From Paenibacillaceae bacterium (lineage in GTDB: Bacteria > Bacillota > Bacilli > Paenibacillales > NBRC-103111), in the NCBI GenBank assembly GCA_029256185.1, contig JAQSYI010000029.1:1-64000 (forward strand): a stretch of 64,000 nt of DNA, read 5' to 3'. Below are positions 62,479 to 64,000 of this stretch, piece by piece; the first letter of the stretch is position 1, and the number at the start of each line of letters is the position of its first letter. A program made the translations under genes and the position numbers. Under the pieces are notes generated by a model. That model did not search any database. It was not told the DNA's origin and saw only the letters and a list, made by a program, of their open reading frames with translations.

Positions 62479-63207
62479 ATGTTCAATTTAACGGGGAAAA
62501 AGGCGCTGGTCACCGGCTCCACCCAAGGCATCGGCTACGCCATTGCGGCATGTCTGGCCGGGCGCGGAGCGGAGGTTATCATCCATGGAATCTCAGGCGC
62601 AGAGAAATGCAGGAAGGCCTCCGAAGGCATCCCCGCATCCTCCTATGCGGTTGCGGACCTGTCGCAGGAGGAAGGTCCGGCCAGTTTGTACGCCCAGACC
62701 GGAGATGCGGATATTCTGGTGCTCAATGCCAGCGTTCAGGTGCGCAAGCCTTGGGCTGAAATCACTCCGGAGGAGTTTGCATGGCAGGTTCAAGTCAACT
62801 TCAAGTCCGCCTTGAAGCTGATTCAGCTCTACGAGCCTTATATGGCCAAGAGGGGCTGGGGCCGGATCGTCACCATCGGGAGCGTCCAGCAGTATAAGCC
62901 CCACCCGGATATGCTGGTGTATGCCGCCACCAAAGCAGCTCAGATGAGCATGGTGGGCAATCTGGCCAAACAATTGGGTGGCAGAGGAATAACGGTGAAT
63001 AATGTATCCCCCGGAGTAATCGCTACTCCCCGCAATGATGAAGCGCTTCGGAACCCCCAATACCGGGAGCAGATACTGGAGAATATTCCCGCCCGGTGCT
63101 TGGGAATGCCCGAAGACTGCGCAGGAGCTGTATTGCTGCTGTGTTCGGACGAAGGAAGATATATGACAGGAACCGATCTGATTGTTGACGGCGGCATGCA
63201 CTTATAG
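62479..63207 (+). CDS. Short-chain dehydrogenase/reductase
   Basis: A 242-residue classical SDR. Cofactor motif TGSTQGIG (12-19), NASV (83-86) in place of NNAG, catalytic S135, Y148 and K152 (YAATK), and the C-terminal SDEGRYMTGTDLIVDGG end. Cytoplasmic NAD(P)-dependent oxidation or reduction of a sugar acid or keto-deoxy sugar, in the manner of KduD or gluconate 5-dehydrogenase, fits the operon. ATG 62479 has CAGGAGGAAG upstream; the reading from 62440 would overlap the dehydratase and lacks a ribosome site. Confidence 0.9.
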   Translation: MFNLTGKKALVTGSTQGIGYAIAACLAGRGAEVIIHGISGAEKCRKASEGIPASSYAVADLSQEEGPASLYAQTGDADILVLNASVQVRKPWAEITPEEFAWQVQVNFKSALKLIQLYEPYMAKRGWGRIVTIGSVQQYKPHPDMLVYAATKAAQMSMVGNLAKQLGGRGITVNNVSPGVIATPRNDEALRNPQYREQILENIPARCLGMPEDCAGAVLLLCSDEGRYMTGTDLIVDGGMHL

Positions 63208-63223
63208 AGAGGAGACGGTAAAA

Positions 63224-64000
63224 ATGCGTTTTAATGTGAAGGAAGAAATTATTGCCCTGACCCCACAGTGGACAGGACCGCGGATGGAGGACGGCAGACC
63301 CTATGTGGCGGATCATTATTTGAAGGCGCTGCATGGGATGACGCTGGAGGAGGTATGGAAGCCCATCTTCGTCAAGGGCTACGAGAGCCAATTCGAAGGA
63401 CGGTTGAAGACCCTGCACCAGGACGGAAGGAAGCTCGTCGGCCGTGCCGTTACATGCACCTATTGTCCGTACCGGCCTGACTTGCACGAAACCGCCTTTG
63501 CGGCGGGGCAGCAGGAGGAACGGAAGGGAAATTACAACCAGTGGGTGATCGATACGCTGGTGGAGGGCGACGTCGTTGTCGTGGACATGTACGACAAAAT
63601 CTACAAGGGCACCTTCCTCGGCGGCAATCTGACCACGGCTATCGCCACCCGGACCAAAACCGGCGGAGGGGTCATCTGGGGCGGTATCCGTGACGTGGAG
63701 CAGATGGAGCAGGTTGACGGGGTTCAGGTGTATTACCGGGGAATCGACCCCACTCCCATCCGCGACTTCATCATGACCGGCTTCAACACGCCGACGCGCA
63801 TCGGCAATGCCGTCTGCCTGCCGGGGGATATTGTCTTCGGCGCTGGCGGCGGCGTACTGTTCATCCCCAGCCATCTGGTCGCCGAAGTGGTAGATGGAGC
63901 GGCCAAGACTCATGTCAAGGATATCTTCGGATTCGAGATGATCACGCAGAATGTATTCACCACCGCGCAGATTGACCGCAACATCTGGACTACGGAGATG
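63224..64000 (+). CDS. RraA-like protein, cut by the window edge
   Basis: ATG 63224 follows GAGAGGAGA by nine bases, 16 bp after the SDR stop; 259 codons are visible and the frame is open at base 64000. It shows the RraA/HMG-aldolase fold: GNLTTAIATRTKTGGGVIWG and GIRDVEQM (substrate and metal site), then PGDIVFGAGGGVLFIPSHL. An N-terminal extension of about 95 residues includes AVTCTYCPYRPDL. Members act as 4-hydroxy-4-methyl-2-oxoglutarate aldolases, oxaloacetate decarboxylases or sugar-acid lyases. In this operon, cleavage or dehydration of the keto-deoxy acid is a likely role, but that is inference. Confidence 0.85.
   Translation, partial: MRFNVKEEIIALTPQWTGPRMEDGRPYVADHYLKALHGMTLEEVWKPIFVKGYESQFEGRLKTLHQDGRKLVGRAVTCTYCPYRPDLHETAFAAGQQEERKGNYNQWVIDTLVEGDVVVVDMYDKIYKGTFLGGNLTTAIATRTKTGGGVIWGGIRDVEQMEQVDGVQVYYRGIDPTPIRDFIMTGFNTPTRIGNAVCLPGDIVFGAGGGVLFIPSHLVAEVVDGAAKTHVKDIFGFEMITQNVFTTAQIDRNIWTTEM

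Overview
The window reads as chromosome of a Paenibacillus-type Firmicute. The evidence is AGGAGG-like ribosome sites, frequent TTG and GTG starts, long carbohydrate-ABC modules without their own ATPase, YesM/YesN-type and membrane-anchored AraC regulators, and a secreted protein ending in SLH domains. The genus is an inference from gene style. No rRNA, tRNA, CRISPR array or phage gene was seen.

Layout: 1-6.3 kb holds a class II aldolase, a GH112 sugar phosphorylase with a divergent AraC regulator, and a GH28-like protein. From 6.3 to 23.8 kb nearly everything is on the minus strand. A probable operon runs from a DUF6259-type glycosidase-like protein through a GDSL hydrolase, a YesM/YesN two-component pair, lipoprotein plus two permeases, a flavin oxidoreductase and a beta-lactamase-fold hydrolase. 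It is followed by a secreted GH99-like protein and a GH3 enzyme. From 24.0 to 28.5 kb lies a visibly more AT-rich signalling island: a membrane chemoreceptor, a ComA/NarL-like response regulator and, divergently, a four-gene agr-like operon (7-TM protein, AgrB, a 43-residue AgrD-like peptide, stand-alone LytTR regulator) with no histidine kinase. A secreted beta-helix/SLH protein follows.

From 32.8 to 38.6 kb is a second ABC module with a membrane AraC regulator, then a lipoprotein and an aldo/keto reductase. From 40.7 to 44.6 kb an arabinose-isomerase-like protein is translationally coupled to an 819-residue protein I cannot assign. From 45.2 to 59.4 kb is a third regulator/ABC module followed by a heparinase-like lyase, a GHL6-type protein and a GH42-like protein. 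From 60.0 kb to the end an AraC regulator diverges from a sugar-acid operon (enolase-superfamily dehydratase, SDR, RraA-like protein cut by the window edge).

Working together, secreted and cytoplasmic glycosidases, lyases and a phosphorylase release oligosaccharides, three LplA/LplB/YtcP importers take them up, each with its own sensor-regulator, and isomerase, oxidoreductase and aldolase steps feed central metabolism. The large gaps between operons are filled with locally homogeneous palindromic or tandem repeats, two copies of a CTGACC-ended inverted-repeat element, and a 339-bp inverted-repeat insertion lying next to its own apparent empty site.
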